Below, one piece after another: positions 44,043 to 57,423 of a DNA stretch of 64,000 nucleotides. Positions within the stretch are counted from its first letter, which is position 1. The number at the start of each line of letters is the position of its first letter. The notes beneath the pieces are model-generated. The model worked only from the letters and a program-made list of their open reading frames with translations. It was not told where the DNA came from and did not search any database. A program made the translations under genes and the position numbers. The stretch is from Shimwellia pseudoproteus (GTDB lineage Bacteria > Pseudomonadota > Gammaproteobacteria > Enterobacterales > Enterobacteriaceae), in the NCBI RefSeq assembly GCF_016415625.1, contig NZ_WBXP01000016.1, positions 17,182 through 81,181 on the forward strand. Reading direction: 5' to 3'.

Positions 44043-46274
44043 ATGGATAAAAAAATAATACCAATGCTGTTTAATAGTCCCGGTATTTTAAAACGCACAG
44101 GGTTCGCGCTAATATTCTTAATGTTATTATTTCCAGTAACGCGCATGATTTCCCCTGTGGCCATCATTGATGGTAATAAAGTCTTCCTCGCCTGGTTACC
44201 GATGGGCCTGATGCTGTCAGTATTCTTATTGTTTGGCTGGGCCGCGATATTTCCTGTTGCCGTTTGCGTCCTGGTATCCTCCTGGTTGTTCATCGGGCTA
44301 CCCTGGCTACAGAGCGCCGTGCTGACCTTCTGCCTGGTAGTGCCAATTATCTGTAATGCCGCAGTACTACAACTCAGGGAGGGATGGCGCTGGCGCTACG
44401 GCATACTTAATCAGAGGCTGGGGCATCGTTTGTTCTGGCTCTGTTTTGCCACCCCCTTTATGATGAAGGTGCTGATGCTGGGAGCTGGAACCTTTATTGA
44501 TTTTCCGGAAAGTATGGACAGTTATTTAGGGAAAGGAACAATCCTGGTTGGTATTACCGATATTCTTAATCTTATCGCCTCTGCACTGATATTTACACCG
44601 CTTTTCTATTACCCGATGCGTATGATACTCAGCCCCACATTTCGGCGGCGTTTTTGGTACGTATCGATCAGTAAAAATTTCCGTTCTGACGCTCGCCTTT
44701 ATACTATTTGCTGGTGCACTGTTTTGATAGGATTTTTACTGATTTTTTGTGTCCATACTAAAACCATATTTATTTCCAGCTATTTAATTCCGTTCCTATT
44801 TATCTTTTTTACCCACGGTATCCAGCGTTTAAGCCGGGAGTTTATCAGCCTGACCTGGGTGTTCACGGCCTGGGTACTGCTGGCCTGGAATCAGGGATTC
44901 CTGCACGGGGTGAAGAGCGATGTGGCACTGTCGTTTGTGCTGTCGGTGTTTATCTCGTTCACTATCTGCATGCTGTACATGATGCAGGTCTACTACCGCA
45001 ACGAGCGGCTACGGCGTATCTATTTCTCCCAGGCGCTAACCGATCCATTAACCCAGTTGCCGAATATGCGCGCCATGGAGCAGCATCTCACCCAATGGCC
45101 GCAGGGGGCGGTATGCTGCCTGCGGATGAATAATCTGGAATTTCTCAGCCGCCACTACGGCATGATGATGCGAGTACACTGTAAGCGGATGGTCACCCGT
45201 ATGCTCTCCCCCTGGCTACAGGAGGGCGAACTTATCTTCCAGCTTCCCGGCAGTGAGCTGCTGATTTTTTTGCGCGGTGACGATATCGAAGACCGGCTGA
45301 ACGTGATGGTGGCGCTACTGAATAACCGCAAGATCTCGTGGAATAAGACCTTGCTGGACGTCGAGTATGGCGCCTCCTGGGGGATGGCGACCAGTGATGA
45401 TCCTGAGGAACTACAGCGGCTGCTGGGCCAGTTAAGTTACCTTGCGGAACTGGCCAGCCAGAAACATATGGTCCTCGGGCTGGATAACCGGCTGGATGCG
45501 GTGGAAGTCCAGACCAGCGGGATGGTCAGGTTGCTGCATACCGTGAAAAGCGCCATTGAGCATGATGGCCTGATGCTCTATGCCCAGCCGATTGTTGACG
45601 GGCAGGGTAAGGGATATTACGAGATTTTGGCCCGGCTTGACTATCAGGGGGAGACGCTGTCCCCTTATACCTTTATCCCGGTGGTGGCGGAGTTCAACCT
45701 GAGCACACGTTTTGACCTTGAGGTTATCGCCCGGCTGGTCCGCTGGATAAGCGACAACGATCCCGGGGAAGTGGGGATCCGTTTTTCGGTTAACCTGATG
45801 CCGCTCACGCTGATGAAGAAAGACATTGCCGCCGATATTGTGGCGTTATTTACCCGTGCCGCTGTCCCGGTGAGCCGGGTTATTATCGAAGTGACCGAGG
45901 CCCAGGCGTTTTCGGATGACGACACCCCGCTGGCAAATATCTGCCACCTGCGGCGCAGCGGCTTTTTGATTGCCATTGATGACTTTGGTACCGGTTATGC
46001 CAACTATGCCCGGCTGAAGAAACTGGAAGCGGACATTATTAAAATTGATGGCAGTTTTATTCGCGATATCTGCACCAGCAATGTGGACTACCTGATTGTT
46101 AACTCGATCTGCCAGCTGGCGAAGGCCAGGGGGTTGACCGTGGTGGCGGAGTTTGTTGAAACCGCGCAACAGCGCGATCTGCTGCTGGGCCTGGGGGTCG
46201 ATTATCTCCAGGGTTACCTGCTGGGGAAACCGCAGCCCATTAATACCGTCCTGCCGGGCAGTGGCGGGCAATAG
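44043..46274 (+). CDS. pdeA: Cyclic-di-GMP phosphodiesterase PdeA (YfeA)
   Basis: Membrane protein of 743 residues. An N-terminal sensory region with about eight membrane helices (MASE1-like) precedes a degenerate GGDEF domain, where the signature is replaced by LPGSE, so it should not make c-di-GMP. The C-terminal EAL domain looks active: EILAR with E527, SVNLMP, IEVTEAQ, AIDDFGTGYANY, IKIDGSF, AEFVET and QGYLLGKP carry the metal and catalytic residues. It hydrolyses c-di-GMP, favouring motility over biofilm. The upstream region (43838-44042) is AT-rich with no clear promoter and the ribosome-binding site is weak. Confidence 0.9.
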   Translation: MDKKIIPMLFNSPGILKRTGFALIFLMLLFPVTRMISPVAIIDGNKVFLAWLPMGLMLSVFLLFGWAAIFPVAVCVLVSSWLFIGLPWLQSAVLTFCLVVPIICNAAVLQLREGWRWRYGILNQRLGHRLFWLCFATPFMMKVLMLGAGTFIDFPESMDSYLGKGTILVGITDILNLIASALIFTPLFYYPMRMILSPTFRRRFWYVSISKNFRSDARLYTICWCTVLIGFLLIFCVHTKTIFISSYLIPFLFIFFTHGIQRLSREFISLTWVFTAWVLLAWNQGFLHGVKSDVALSFVLSVFISFTICMLYMMQVYYRNERLRRIYFSQALTDPLTQLPNMRAMEQHLTQWPQGAVCCLRMNNLEFLSRHYGMMMRVHCKRMVTRMLSPWLQEGELIFQLPGSELLIFLRGDDIEDRLNVMVALLNNRKISWNKTLLDVEYGASWGMATSDDPEELQRLLGQLSYLAELASQKHMVLGLDNRLDAVEVQTSGMVRLLHTVKSAIEHDGLMLYAQPIVDGQGKGYYEILARLDYQGETLSPYTFIPVVAEFNLSTRFDLEVIARLVRWISDNDPGEVGIRFSVNLMPLTLMKKDIAADIVALFTRAAVPVSRVIIEVTEAQAFSDDDTPLANICHLRRSGFLIAIDDFGTGYANYARLKKLEADIIKIDGSFIRDICTSNVDYLIVNSICQLAKARGLTVVAEFVETAQQRDLLLGLGVDYLQGYLLGKPQPINTVLPGSGGQ

Positions 46275-46284
46275 CACCAGGCAG

Positions 46285-46321
46285 AAAAAAAGCCATTCGC
46301 CCGGGGGCAGAATGGCTTTTT
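46285..46321. terminator. Bidirectional terminator between pdeA and nupC
   Basis: AGCCATTC / GAATGGCT stem with a GC-rich loop, flanked by an A run and a T run, between convergent genes. Confidence 0.87.
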
Positions 46322-46345
46322 CAGGGGCAGGTTGTTAACCGGTGA

Positions 46346-47533
46346 TTACAGTACCAGGGCCGCGATGGACGCCGACAGGATACTCACCAGGGTAGAGCCG
46401 TAGACCAGTTTGAGGCCAAAACGGGAAACCACATTGCCCTGTTCTTCGTTCAGGCCTTTGATGGCACCGGCAATAATCCCGATAGACGAGAAGTTAGCGA
46501 AAGAGACCAGGAATACCGAGATGATCCCCTCGGTGCGCGGGTTAAGGCTGGCGGAAATTTTCTGTAAATCCATCATGGCAACAAATTCATTGGAGACCAG
46601 TTTGGTGGCCATGATACTGCCCACTTGCAGGGCCTCACTCGCCGGAACCCCCATGACCCAGGCGACCGGGTAGAAGATATATCCCAGGATACCCTGGAAG
46701 GAGATCCCCAGTACCGCGGCGAACAGCGCGTTCAGACCAGAGATCAGGGCGATAAAGCCAATCAACATTGCCGCTACGATAACCGCCACTTTAAAGCCCG
46801 CCAGGATGTATTCACCCAGCATTTCAAAGAAGCTCTGCCCTTCGTGAATATTGGACATCTGCAGGTTTTCTTCGTCGGCAGAGACGCGGTACGGGTTAAT
46901 CAGTGACAGGACAATAAAGGTACTGAACATGTTCAGCACCAGCGCCGCCACCACATATTTCGGCTGCAGCATGGTCATGTAAGCACCCACAATCGACATG
47001 GATACCGTGGACATCGCCGTGGCGGCCATGGTGTACATCCGATTACGCGACATTTTGCCGAGGATATCTTTATAAGCAATGAAGTTTTCTGATTGTCCCA
47101 GAATCAGCGAGCTCACTGCGTTAAAGGATTCCAGCTTACCCATGCCGTTAATTTTCGACAGCACTGTACCGATGATACGGATAACGAATGGCAGCACGCG
47201 AATATGCTGCAAAATGCCGATCAGCGCGGAGATAAAAATAATCGGGCAGAGCACTTTCAGGAAGAAGAACGCCAGACCTTCGTCGTTCATTTTGCCAAAG
47301 ACAAAGTTTGTCCCTTCATTCGCGAAGCCCAGCAGCTTCTCGAACATTTCGGAGAATCCTCTGACAAATCCGAGCCCGACCTCAGAGTGCAGGAAGAACC
47401 ATGCCAGCAAAACTTCAATGACCAGCAGTTGGATCACAAAGCGCAGACGAATTTTTTTTCGGTCATGACTGACCAGCAATGCCAGCAGCGCAACAACGGC
47501 GAGCGCTAAAACAAAGTGCAGAACACGGGACAT
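46346..47533 (-). CDS. nupC: Nucleoside:proton symporter NupC
   Basis: Concentrative nucleoside transporter of 395 residues importing pyrimidine and adenine nucleosides with protons. Landmarks are [28 protein letters not shown] and [12 protein letters not shown], which form the nucleoside and cation sites. It is about five residues shorter than E. coli NupC, the gap lying near [15 protein letters not shown]. In E. coli it is controlled by CRP and CytR. A GGAG ribosome-binding site precedes the start. Confidence 0.95.
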   Translation of the reverse strand: MSRVLHFVLALAVVALLALLVSHDRKKIRLRFVIQLLVIEVLLAWFFLHSEVGLGFVRGFSEMFEKLLGFANEGTNFVFGKMNDEGLAFFFLKVLCPIIFISALIGILQHIRVLPFVIRIIGTVLSKINGMGKLESFNAVSSLILGQSENFIAYKDILGKMSRNRMYTMAATAMSTVSMSIVGAYMTMLQPKYVVAALVLNMFSTFIVLSLINPYRVSADEENLQMSNIHEGQSFFEMLGEYILAGFKVAVIVAAMLIGFIALISGLNALFAAVLGISFQGILGYIFYPVAWVMGVPASEALQVGSIMATKLVSNEFVAMMDLQKISASLNPRTEGIISVFLVSFANFSSIGIIAGAIKGLNEEQGNVVSRFGLKLVYGSTLVSILSASIAALVL

Positions 47534-47850
47534 GTTTGCTCCAAATATGATGATGGTTTAATTTCTTTGCACATTCTATGTAACAAGCAATAAGAAAACG
47601 AGATTAAATCCACACTATAATGATGTCCTGTGACCGGCCGCAAAAATTGAGGATCTGGTCAACCTATTCCCGCTGTTAAGTAAAGATTGTAAAAGTTTCT
47701 TAAATGAGTCATAAGTAAATTTATTTGCCATAACCACGATGAGCACCGACAGCTACGCAACGTCTTGTTAATAGCTGCCTGTATCGCACTGCCTACCACA
47801 CTGCGGGCGTCCTGCTATCAGTGAAATCATTATTTTCTATTTAAACGCAC
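47534..47850. other. Divergent region upstream of nupC
   Basis: About 317 bases without a gene. On the minus strand TATAGT (near 47613) and TAGAAT (near 47575) could be -10 boxes for nupC, and a TCACA half-site near 47630 could be part of a CRP site; none is complete. The rightmost part merges into the mntH promoter. Confidence 0.4.
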
Positions 47851-47878
47851 TTGATAACCATTCTCATTTTGGTAGTAT
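47851..47878 (+). promoter_or_regulatory. mntH promoter with overlapping Fur-like box
   Basis: TTGATA (47851-47856), 16-base spacer, TAGTAT (47873-47878). The same stretch (47851-47872, TTGATAACCATTCTCATTTT...) resembles a degenerate Fur box, so Fur with iron could block the promoter as in E. coli. Confidence 0.7.
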
Positions 47879-47879
47879 T

Positions 47880-47901
47880 AAACATAGCAAAGGCTATATT
47901 T
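47880..47901 (+). promoter_or_regulatory. MntR-binding box upstream of mntH
   Basis: Near-palindrome with arms AAACATAG and CTATATTT around CAAAGG, one base different from the E. coli mntH MntR site as I recall it. It lies just downstream of the -10 box, so manganese-bound MntR would repress mntH. Confidence 0.82.
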
Positions 47902-47943
47902 ACACTAAGTTTACATAGTGGCCGTATCAGGCAGAGGCAGCAG

Positions 47944-49179
47944 ATGACCAACAGTCGGGTAGAAAGAGAGAATTGTGCAGTCCCGCGTAAGCTGCGTTTC
48001 GCATTGCTGGGGCCGGCATTTATTGCCGCCATCGGGTATATCGATCCCGGTAACTTCGCCACCAATATTCAGGCCGGGGCCCGTTTTGGCTATCAGCTGC
48101 TCTGGGTGGTGGTCTGGGCCAATCTGATGGCGATGCTGATCCAGCTGTTGTCGGCGAAGCTGGGCATTGCCACCGGTAAGAATCTGGCGGAGCAAATCCG
48201 CGACCATTATCCCCGCCCGGTGGTCTGGCTGTACTGGATACAGGCAGAAATCATCGCCATGGCAACGGATTTGGCCGAATTTATCGGCGCGGCCATCGGC
48301 TTTAAACTGGTGTTGGGGGTATCCCTGCTCCAGGGGGCGGTGCTCACCGGTATTGCGACTTTCCTGATACTGATGTTGCAGCGGCGCGGGCAGAAGCCGC
48401 TGGAGAAAGTGATCGGCGGGCTGCTGCTGTTTGTGGCGGCGGCTTATATTGTTGAGCTTATCTTTTCCCGCCCGGAACTGGCGCCGTTAACCCGGGGGAT
48501 TATTATCCCGTCACTGCCGGGCTCTGAGGCGGTATTCCTGGCCGCCGGGGTGCTGGGGGCAACCATTATGCCGCATGTGATTTATCTGCACTCTTCGCTG
48601 ACCCAGCATTTACACGGCGGTAGCCGTAAAACACGCTACCAGGCCACCCGCTGGGATGTGGGCATCGCCATGACCATCGCCGGGTTTGTTAACCTTGCGA
48701 TGATGGCCACCGCCGCCGCGGCATTCCACTTCTCCGGCCACAGCGATGTTGCCGAGCTTGAGCAAGCCTACCTGACGCTGGCCCCGTTGCTGAGCCACGG
48801 GGCGGCGATTGTCTTCGGGCTGAGCCTGGTGGCGGCGGGGCTGTCATCCTCTGTGGTGGGCACCATGGCAGGGCAAGTGGTGATGCAGGGATTTGTCCAC
48901 TTTTATATTCCACTGTGGATCCGTCGGGCGCTGACTATGCTGCCGTCGTTTGTGGTTATCCTGCTCGGTCTGGACCCGACCCGTATCCTGGTGATGAGCC
49001 AGGTGGTGCTGAGCTTTGGTATTGCCCTGGCGCTGATCCCGCTGTTGCAGTTCACCAGCAACCGTATGCTGATGGGCGAACTGGTGAATAGCAAACCGGT
49101 TCAGGGGATCGGCTGGGTGATTGTGCTGGTGGTAGTGGTGCTGAACCTGTGGTTAGTCGTGGCGCCCTTTACCGGCTGA
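47944..49179 (+). CDS. mntH: Manganese/divalent cation:proton symporter MntH
   Basis: NRAMP-family transporter of 411 residues with eleven membrane helices, importing Mn2+ (and Fe2+) with protons. The metal-site motifs are IDPGNFATN in helix 1 and [12 protein letters not shown] in helix 6. The start at 47944 (MTNSRVER) has an AGAGG ribosome-binding site and matches E. coli MntH; an upstream in-frame start would lie in the regulatory region. Fur and MntR sites precede it. Confidence 0.96.
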   Translation: MTNSRVERENCAVPRKLRFALLGPAFIAAIGYIDPGNFATNIQAGARFGYQLLWVVVWANLMAMLIQLLSAKLGIATGKNLAEQIRDHYPRPVVWLYWIQAEIIAMATDLAEFIGAAIGFKLVLGVSLLQGAVLTGIATFLILMLQRRGQKPLEKVIGGLLLFVAAAYIVELIFSRPELAPLTRGIIIPSLPGSEAVFLAAGVLGATIMPHVIYLHSSLTQHLHGGSRKTRYQATRWDVGIAMTIAGFVNLAMMATAAAAFHFSGHSDVAELEQAYLTLAPLLSHGAAIVFGLSLVAAGLSSSVVGTMAGQVVMQGFVHFYIPLWIRRALTMLPSFVVILLGLDPTRILVMSQVVLSFGIALALIPLLQFTSNRMLMGELVNSKPVQGIGWVIVLVVVVLNLWLVVAPFTG

Positions 49180-49190
49180 CGTCTGCTGAC

Positions 49191-49230
49191 GATAACAACA
49201 AGGCCGGAATAATCCGGCCTTGTTGTTATC
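49191..49230. terminator. Long perfect hairpin after mntH
   Basis: Perfect 17-bp stem with a six-base loop (GATAACAACAAGGCCGG, AATAAT loop, complementary right arm). It is unusually long, lies between convergent mntH and ypeC, and has T-rich right and A-rich left arms, so it can act in both directions. Confidence 0.85.
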
Positions 49231-49243
49231 AGGGGGGGGACAA

Positions 49244-49558
49244 TTAATGGCGATGCCAGTGGCCGCGGCCACGGTTATCGTGCCAGCCGTCGCGGTAGCC
49301 GCGCTCATAGGCCCGGTGGTTATCCCAGCCTCTGGCCCTGCCAGGAGGCCCACCGCGCCACCAGCGGTTGTCCCGCCAGTGGTAGTTGCGGTGCCAGTAG
49401 TCCTGGCCGCGCCAGTGGCCGCCGTCCCAGTAATTGCCGTAATTATCACGATCGCCTATTTGTAATTTGATTGACGGCAGCAGGGTTATTTCACCGGCAT
49501 AGGCCGTAACCACCGGCGCCGATAACAGCAATACCGCCAAAATCAGTGACCTGAACAT
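49244..49558 (-). CDS. ypeC: DUF2502 exported protein YpeC
   Basis: A 104-residue exported protein: signal peptide [21 protein letters not shown], conserved [20 protein letters not shown], then a tail rich in tryptophan, histidine, arginine and glycine ([26 protein letters not shown]). Matches E. coli YpeC. The many histidines suggest metal binding, which would suit its place next to mntH, but this is only inference. The start is at 49558 with a GGGAGA ribosome-binding site. Confidence 0.88.
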   Translation of the reverse strand: MFRSLILAVLLLSAPVVTAYAGEITLLPSIKLQIGDRDNYGNYWDGGHWRGQDYWHRNYHWRDNRWWRGGPPGRARGWDNHRAYERGYRDGWHDNRGRGHWHRH

Positions 49559-49678
49559 TTTACTCTCCCTCACGGTCGTGACCGTTGTTGGTCCGTTAAC
49601 GCAATATTACGAATTGGTAAAGTGGTAGTTGATTGGCGCCACTCTGAAAGTCGTAAGGGAGAGCACGTTTTGCTAAAT

Positions 49679-50677
49679 TCAGTCCGGCATGGCGAGGATC
49701 ACATCAATCGCCTGGCGCTCCTGCGGGCTGAACTGCCGGTGGCTGAGCATCGCCACGGCGTCATCTATCTGGCTGGTTTTACTGGCTCCGATCAGCACCG
49801 AGGTGACCTTATCGTCCCGTAACACCCAGGCCAGCGCCATCTGGGCCATGGTCTGGTCGCGCTGGACGGCCAGTTGATTAAGCTGGCGCACTTTCTCCAG
49901 TTTGCCGGGGGTTAATTGATCGGGGGTCAGAAAGCGGCTGGCGCTGGCGGCCCGGGAATCGGCGGGGATCCCTTGTAAGTAACGGTCTGTCAGTTGCCCC
50001 CCGGCCAGCGGGGAGAAGGCAATACAGCCCACGCCGGTTTCTGCCAGGGTATCCAGCAGTTGTGCCTCTACCCAGCGTTCAAACATTGAATAGCGCGGCT
50101 GGTGGATAAGGCACGGGGTGCCCAGGGACTGCAGCAGACCGATTGCTTCCCGGGCCAGCGCTGCCGGATAGTTAGAGAGCCCGACGTACAACGCCTTGCC
50201 CTGGCGAACAATATGGTCAAGGGCGCCCATGGTCTCTTCCAGCGGGGTGTTGGGGTCCGGGCGGTGATGATAAAACACATCGACATAATCCAGCCCCATA
50301 CGCGCCAGGCTTTGATCGAGGCTGGCCACCAGATATTTGCGCGATCCCCAGTCCCCGTAGGGGCCGTCCCACATGGTATAGCCCGCTTTGGTGGAGATTA
50401 TCAGTTCATCCCGCCAGGGGGCCAAATCCTCGGCCAGGATACGGCCAAAATTCCGCTCTGCGGAACCCGGGGGCGGCCCGTAGTTATTGGCTAAATCAAA
50501 ATGGGTGATCCCTTGATCAAAGGCGTGGCGCAGCAAGTGCCGGCAGTTGCTGAGCTGGCTGGTGTCGCCGAAGTTATGCCACAGGCCGAGGGAGATAGCG
50601 GGCAGTCTGAGCCCGCTGTGGCCACAGCGGCGGTACGCCATGCGGGTATAACGCTGAGGGTCTGGCTGATAATCCAT
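49679..50677 (-). CDS. Aldo-keto reductase, Gpr/YghZ-like
   Basis: A 332-residue NADPH-dependent aldo-keto reductase. It resembles E. coli Gpr (YghZ), the L-glyceraldehyde-3-phosphate/methylglyoxal reductase: CGHSGLRLPAISLGLWHNFG, THFDLANNYGPPPGSAERNFGR. The catalytic tetrad is visible as Asp and Tyr in FDLANNYG, Lys in ISTKAGY and His in FYHHRPD. The C-terminal coenzyme loop is VTSVLIGASKTSQI. It lacks about 14 C-terminal residues relative to YghZ. Start at 50677 (MDYQPDPQRYTRM) has a CAGGA ribosome-binding site. It is divergent from ipdC. The physiological substrate is unknown. Confidence 0.87.
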   Translation of the reverse strand: MDYQPDPQRYTRMAYRRCGHSGLRLPAISLGLWHNFGDTSQLSNCRHLLRHAFDQGITHFDLANNYGPPPGSAERNFGRILAEDLAPWRDELIISTKAGYTMWDGPYGDWGSRKYLVASLDQSLARMGLDYVDVFYHHRPDPNTPLEETMGALDHIVRQGKALYVGLSNYPAALAREAIGLLQSLGTPCLIHQPRYSMFERWVEAQLLDTLAETGVGCIAFSPLAGGQLTDRYLQGIPADSRAASASRFLTPDQLTPGKLEKVRQLNQLAVQRDQTMAQMALAWVLRDDKVTSVLIGASKTSQIDDAVAMLSHRQFSPQERQAIDVILAMPD

Positions 50678-50697
50678 GATCTGTCCTGTGTTATTAA

Positions 50698-50711
50698 TGT
50701 ATACGTTTACA
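50698..50711. promoter_or_regulatory. LacI/GntR-type palindrome upstream of the aldo-keto reductase
   Basis: TGTATACGTTTACA is palindromic except for one base pair and has a central CG, typical of LacI-family operators. It lies 20 bases before the aldo-keto reductase start, on the side shared with ipdC. No LacI-type gene is in the window. Confidence 0.5.
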
Positions 50712-50811
50712 CTAAACCCGCTCTGCTGCCGGTTTGTCAACCGTATGGCGTAAATCTTCGTTGCCAGGGGGTTTCGATGTGGTTTTCTGGACATCGATCT
50801 CAACTCCCTAA

Positions 50812-53758
<2,947 letters not shown>

Positions 53759-53971
53759 GTACAGGGTCCTTATAACGTGATAACAGCAGGGCCAGCGGGC
53801 GGTTTAATCTACACCATGACGCGGGTGAAGAGCATGGAGCTGAAACGTTAAACTTATTATGTGATAAGGTTCAATTTTTACACCCTGGTGTAGTGCCGGG
53901 CGTTGTTGTCCGGGTGCGATGATTTTACAGTGGTGCCAGGTATTTTTTGACTTTAGTGGGGCAGTTAACAA

Positions 53972-54937
53972 ATGACAAACTATGCTTTGGTGGGTGACGT
54001 TGGCGGGACCAACACACGGCTGGCGCTGTGTGATCTGGAAAACGGTGTGATTTCCCGCGCGCAAACTTACTCCGGGCTGGATTACCCAAGCCTGGAAGCC
54101 GCAGTAAAAACCTACCTGGCAGAACAGCAGGTGACGGTGAGTGAAGGCTGTATTGCTATTGCCTGCCCGATTACCGGGGACTGGGTGGCGATGACCAACC
54201 ACAGCTGGGCGTTTTCCATTGCCGAAATGAAACAAAACCTCGGCTTCAGCCATCTGGACATTATTAACGATTTCACCGCCGTCTCCATGGCGATCCCGGT
54301 ACTCAACGCGGACGATCTGATTCAGTTTGGCGGTCAGGCGCCCCAGGAGAATAAACCGATTGCCGTTTATGGTGCCGGTACCGGCCTGGGGGTCTCCCAT
54401 TTGGTACACGTGGATAAACGCTGGATCAACCTGCCAGGGGAAGGGGGACATGTGGATTTTGCCCCTAACAGCGAAGAAGAGGCGCTGATCCTTGACGTGC
54501 TGCGCGGTGAGCTGGGCCATGTCTCTGCTGAACGGGTACTCTCTGGCCCCGGGCTGGTGAACTTATACCGGGCGATTGTTAAAGCCGACGGGCGGCAACC
54601 GGATAACCTGCAACCGAAAGATATTACCCGCCGGGCGCTGGATGACAGCGATATTGACTGCCGCCGCGCGTTATCGCTGTTTTGTGTGTTGATGGGGCGG
54701 TTTGGCGGCAACCTGGCGCTGAACCTTGGCACCTTCGGTGGGGTATATATTGCCGGGGGCATTGTGCCGCGCTTTATGGAATTTTTTAAGGCGTCTGGTT
54801 TTCGGGGGGCGTTTGAAGATAAAGGCCGCTTTAAAGCATATGTTCAGGATATCCCGGTATTTTTGATTACCCACGATAAGCCGGGGCTGCTGGGGGCCGG
54901 GGCCTATCTGCGCCAGGCGCTGGGCCAGACCCTCTGA
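53972..54937 (+). CDS. glk: Glucokinase
   Basis: Phosphorylates free cytoplasmic glucose with ATP, 321 residues as in E. coli. The phosphate loop is [15 protein letters not shown] at residues 6-20, the catalytic aspartate lies in [13 protein letters not shown], and [12 protein letters not shown] and [12 protein letters not shown] bind the substrates. The 213-base region shared with yfeO holds the promoter. Confidence 0.96.
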   Translation: MTNYALVGDVGGTNTRLALCDLENGVISRAQTYSGLDYPSLEAAVKTYLAEQQVTVSEGCIAIACPITGDWVAMTNHSWAFSIAEMKQNLGFSHLDIINDFTAVSMAIPVLNADDLIQFGGQAPQENKPIAVYGAGTGLGVSHLVHVDKRWINLPGEGGHVDFAPNSEEEALILDVLRGELGHVSAERVLSGPGLVNLYRAIVKADGRQPDNLQPKDITRRALDDSDIDCRRALSLFCVLMGRFGGNLALNLGTFGGVYIAGGIVPRFMEFFKASGFRGAFEDKGRFKAYVQDIPVFLITHDKPGLLGAGAYLRQALGQTL

Positions 54938-54945
54938 CCGCGATG

Positions 54946-54966
54946 CCGGGGCCATAACGGCCCCGG
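54946..54966. terminator. GC-rich hairpin between glk and ypdB
   Basis: Perfect 8-bp stem CCGGGGCC / GGCCCCGG with an ATAAC loop, nine bases past the glk stop, directly abutting the ypdB stop codon. No T-tract follows, so its strength is uncertain. Confidence 0.5.
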
Positions 54967-55698
54967 TTACAGATGCATTAACTGGCGAAACGCTTTGACT
55001 TTGCTGCGGCTGACCGGGACTTCAAAATCCAGATCCCGTAAGCGCAGAATATAGGTGTTGTTGAACCACGGCTCTATTTCCCGGATCTTGCTGATATTGA
55101 CGCAATAAGAGCGGTGGCAGCGGAAGAAATGGCTTTCCGGCAGGCGGCTGCAAAATTCGGTGATGTTCATTGGCATCACGTAAGACTCCCGCCGGGTATA
55201 GACAAAGGTCATATTCTCGTGGGCTTCAGCATAATAGATATCATTGATATCGGTAACGATAATCCGCTCGTCTTTGATCAAATTAATGGTGGCGCTTTCC
55301 CGCGGCGCCGCGCCGCCAGCCGCAGGGTTGCTCTGCTGCTGAAAGGCGCTCTCCAGCTTTTGCAGCATCCCGATAATCCGCGACTCCTGGTACGGTTTGA
55401 GAATATAGTCGAAGGCTTCCAGTTCGAAGGCTTCCACCGCGTGCTCTTTCCAGGCAGTAATAAAAACAATAAAAGGCCGCTTAGCGAATTTGCTGATGTT
55501 TTGTGCCAGCAGCACCCCGTCCAGTGACGGGATATTAATATCGAGGAATATCGCGTCCACCTCGTGGTGCTGAAGATATTTCAGCACATCCAGCCCGTCA
55601 TCAAAGGTCGCCACGATCTCCATCTGGCTGTGAGCGTTAATCAGCCAGCTCAGCTCCTGCTGCGCCAGCACTTCATCTTCGACAATAATCACTTTCAT
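54967..55698 (-). CDS. ypdB: LytTR-type response regulator YpdB (PyrR)
   Basis: A 243-residue response regulator. The receiver domain has VEDE at residues 6-9, the phosphoacceptor aspartate D53 in AIFLDINIPSLDG and lysine in ILKPYQES. The C-terminal LytTR DNA-binding domain reads NDIYYAEAHENMTFVYTRRESY ... FFRCHRSYCVNISKI. With YpdA it forms the pyruvate-responsive system that in E. coli activates the transporter gene yhjX. It follows ypdA by 24 bases. Confidence 0.94.
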   Translation of the reverse strand: MKVIIVEDEVLAQQELSWLINAHSQMEIVATFDDGLDVLKYLQHHEVDAIFLDINIPSLDGVLLAQNISKFAKRPFIVFITAWKEHAVEAFELEAFDYILKPYQESRIIGMLQKLESAFQQQSNPAAGGAAPRESATINLIKDERIIVTDINDIYYAEAHENMTFVYTRRESYVMPMNITEFCSRLPESHFFRCHRSYCVNISKIREIEPWFNNTYILRLRDLDFEVPVSRSKVKAFRQLMHL

Positions 55699-55722
55699 CG
55701 CGCTATTCCTGTTCGCGTTGGA

Positions 55723-57423
55723 TCACTGCACCCGGCCATCAGGCCCGGCGGGACGCGGGGTTGCATAGGGGGGCACATAAAAAGCAATCTCGGTGCCTGG
55801 CTCCAGACGGTGAATATGCAGCCCCTCGCCATACAGCAGTTTCACCCGTTGATGGACGTTCATCAGGCCGATTTTATTGGCCGGTTGGGTATCGGCTTCT
55901 ACCCGATCAATCACCGCCTGATCAATACCGTGTCCGGTATCGCGCACCGCAATACGCACCCGGCTACCGGCCTCGGTAACGCTGATGGTCACCACACCTT
56001 TGCCTTTACAGGGCTGGATGCCGTGCACAATCGCGTTTTCAACCAGAGGCTGGATAAGCAGGCTGGGCAACTGGCAACTGACGTCTTCGTCAATATCATA
56101 GATAACCGTGAGTTTATCCCCGAAGCGTGCCTGCTCGATGGCGATATAATCCTTTATCTGATAAAGCTCTTTCTTAATATCAATCAGTTCATCGTCTTTC
56201 AGTTCTATGTTATAGCGCAGGTAACGGGACAAATTGATGATCAACTGGCGGGCGGTGTCCGGGTTCAGGCGAATAGACGATGAAATAGCATTCAGGGCAT
56301 TAAATAAGAAATGCGGGTTAATTTTACTTTGCAGGGCGCGCAGCTCTGCCTTATTGGCCATTTCGCGCAATTGTTCGGCCCGGGAGACTTCCAGTTGGGT
56401 CGAAATTATCTGGGACAGCCCAATGGCCATTTCCTGTAATGACGAGGTGATCTGGTGCGCGTGACAGTAATAAATCTTTAGGGTGCCGGTCACGACGCCT
56501 TTCTCACTTAGGGGGATCACCAGCATGGAGTGGATTTCCGGCGTGCGGTAGGCTTCATCATTGTTTTTTATAATGATCTGCTTTTCTTCAATGGCCTGGC
56601 GAGTGGTGGGGCTAATGCCATCGTCATGATCCCGATAGTTATTCTCCCCAACCCCAATATAGGCCAGCACCGTGGAGGTATTGGTAATCGCCACCGCATC
56701 GGCGTGAATATCATCACGGATGATCGCACAAATCTTGCGTAGCGCCTCGCTGTTAACATGGCGAAACAGCGGCAGGGTTTTATTGGCGATATCCAGCGCC
56801 AGCTTGGCCTGGCGGGCGGCACTGGCCTCTTTTTCCCCCTCAACACTCTGCACCAGCAGCACAATAAACCCGATGCATACGCTGCCGAGGATCATCGGCA
56901 GGCCGATTTTAGAGACGATATCCACCCCAAGCGCCACTGAAGGGGCCCACAGCACCACCAGCAGCATGGTCAGGGTTTCGCACAGCATCCCGCCGAGGAT
57001 CCCCACTTTCCAGTGCTGGTTTTTGGGGATTTTCATGTGGATCCAGCCAGACATTATCCCGGCAAGGATGCTGGTTATCAGGCAGGGGACAGAGGTAATT
57101 CCCCCAATATCAATTAAGTAACGGTGCACCCCGGCAATCAGCCCGGTGATTATCCCCACCCAGGGGCCAAACAGGATCCCGCCGGACATCACGGCAATGA
57201 CGCGTACGTTAACCAGGGAGCCTTCCACCGGCACCCCGGACCAGGTACTAAACAGGGCAAACAGCGAGAAAATCGCGGTAACGGCCAGCAGCTCCCGGGG
57301 GGTATGGGCGCTTTTATTCAGTAATTCGCGAAAGAGCCGCAGGCGAATCAGAAAAAACAGGCAGATCAACATCAGTGCTGCGCGATCGTACACCGCCAGC
57401 AACATGTTCAGGATTTCATGCAC
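55723..57423 (-). CDS. ypdA: Pyruvate-sensing histidine kinase YpdA (PyrS)
   Basis: A 566-residue LytS-type sensor. An N-terminal membrane region of about six helices (LytS 5TM family, [30 protein letters not shown]), a GAF domain ([20 protein letters not shown]), then a kinase core with the phosphorylated histidine in [18 protein letters not shown] and the ATP-binding N box [11 protein letters not shown] and G box DTGHGID. In E. coli it detects extracellular pyruvate. Upstream of it lies a long intergenic region shared with alaC. Confidence 0.94.
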   Translation of the reverse strand: MHEILNMLLAVYDRAALMLICLFFLIRLRLFRELLNKSAHTPRELLAVTAIFSLFALFSTWSGVPVEGSLVNVRVIAVMSGGILFGPWVGIITGLIAGVHRYLIDIGGITSVPCLITSILAGIMSGWIHMKIPKNQHWKVGILGGMLCETLTMLLVVLWAPSVALGVDIVSKIGLPMILGSVCIGFIVLLVQSVEGEKEASAARQAKLALDIANKTLPLFRHVNSEALRKICAIIRDDIHADAVAITNTSTVLAYIGVGENNYRDHDDGISPTTRQAIEEKQIIIKNNDEAYRTPEIHSMLVIPLSEKGVVTGTLKIYYCHAHQITSSLQEMAIGLSQIISTQLEVSRAEQLREMANKAELRALQSKINPHFLFNALNAISSSIRLNPDTARQLIINLSRYLRYNIELKDDELIDIKKELYQIKDYIAIEQARFGDKLTVIYDIDEDVSCQLPSLLIQPLVENAIVHGIQPCKGKGVVTISVTEAGSRVRIAVRDTGHGIDQAVIDRVEADTQPANKIGLMNVHQRVKLLYGEGLHIHRLEPGTEIAFYVPPYATPRPAGPDGRVQ

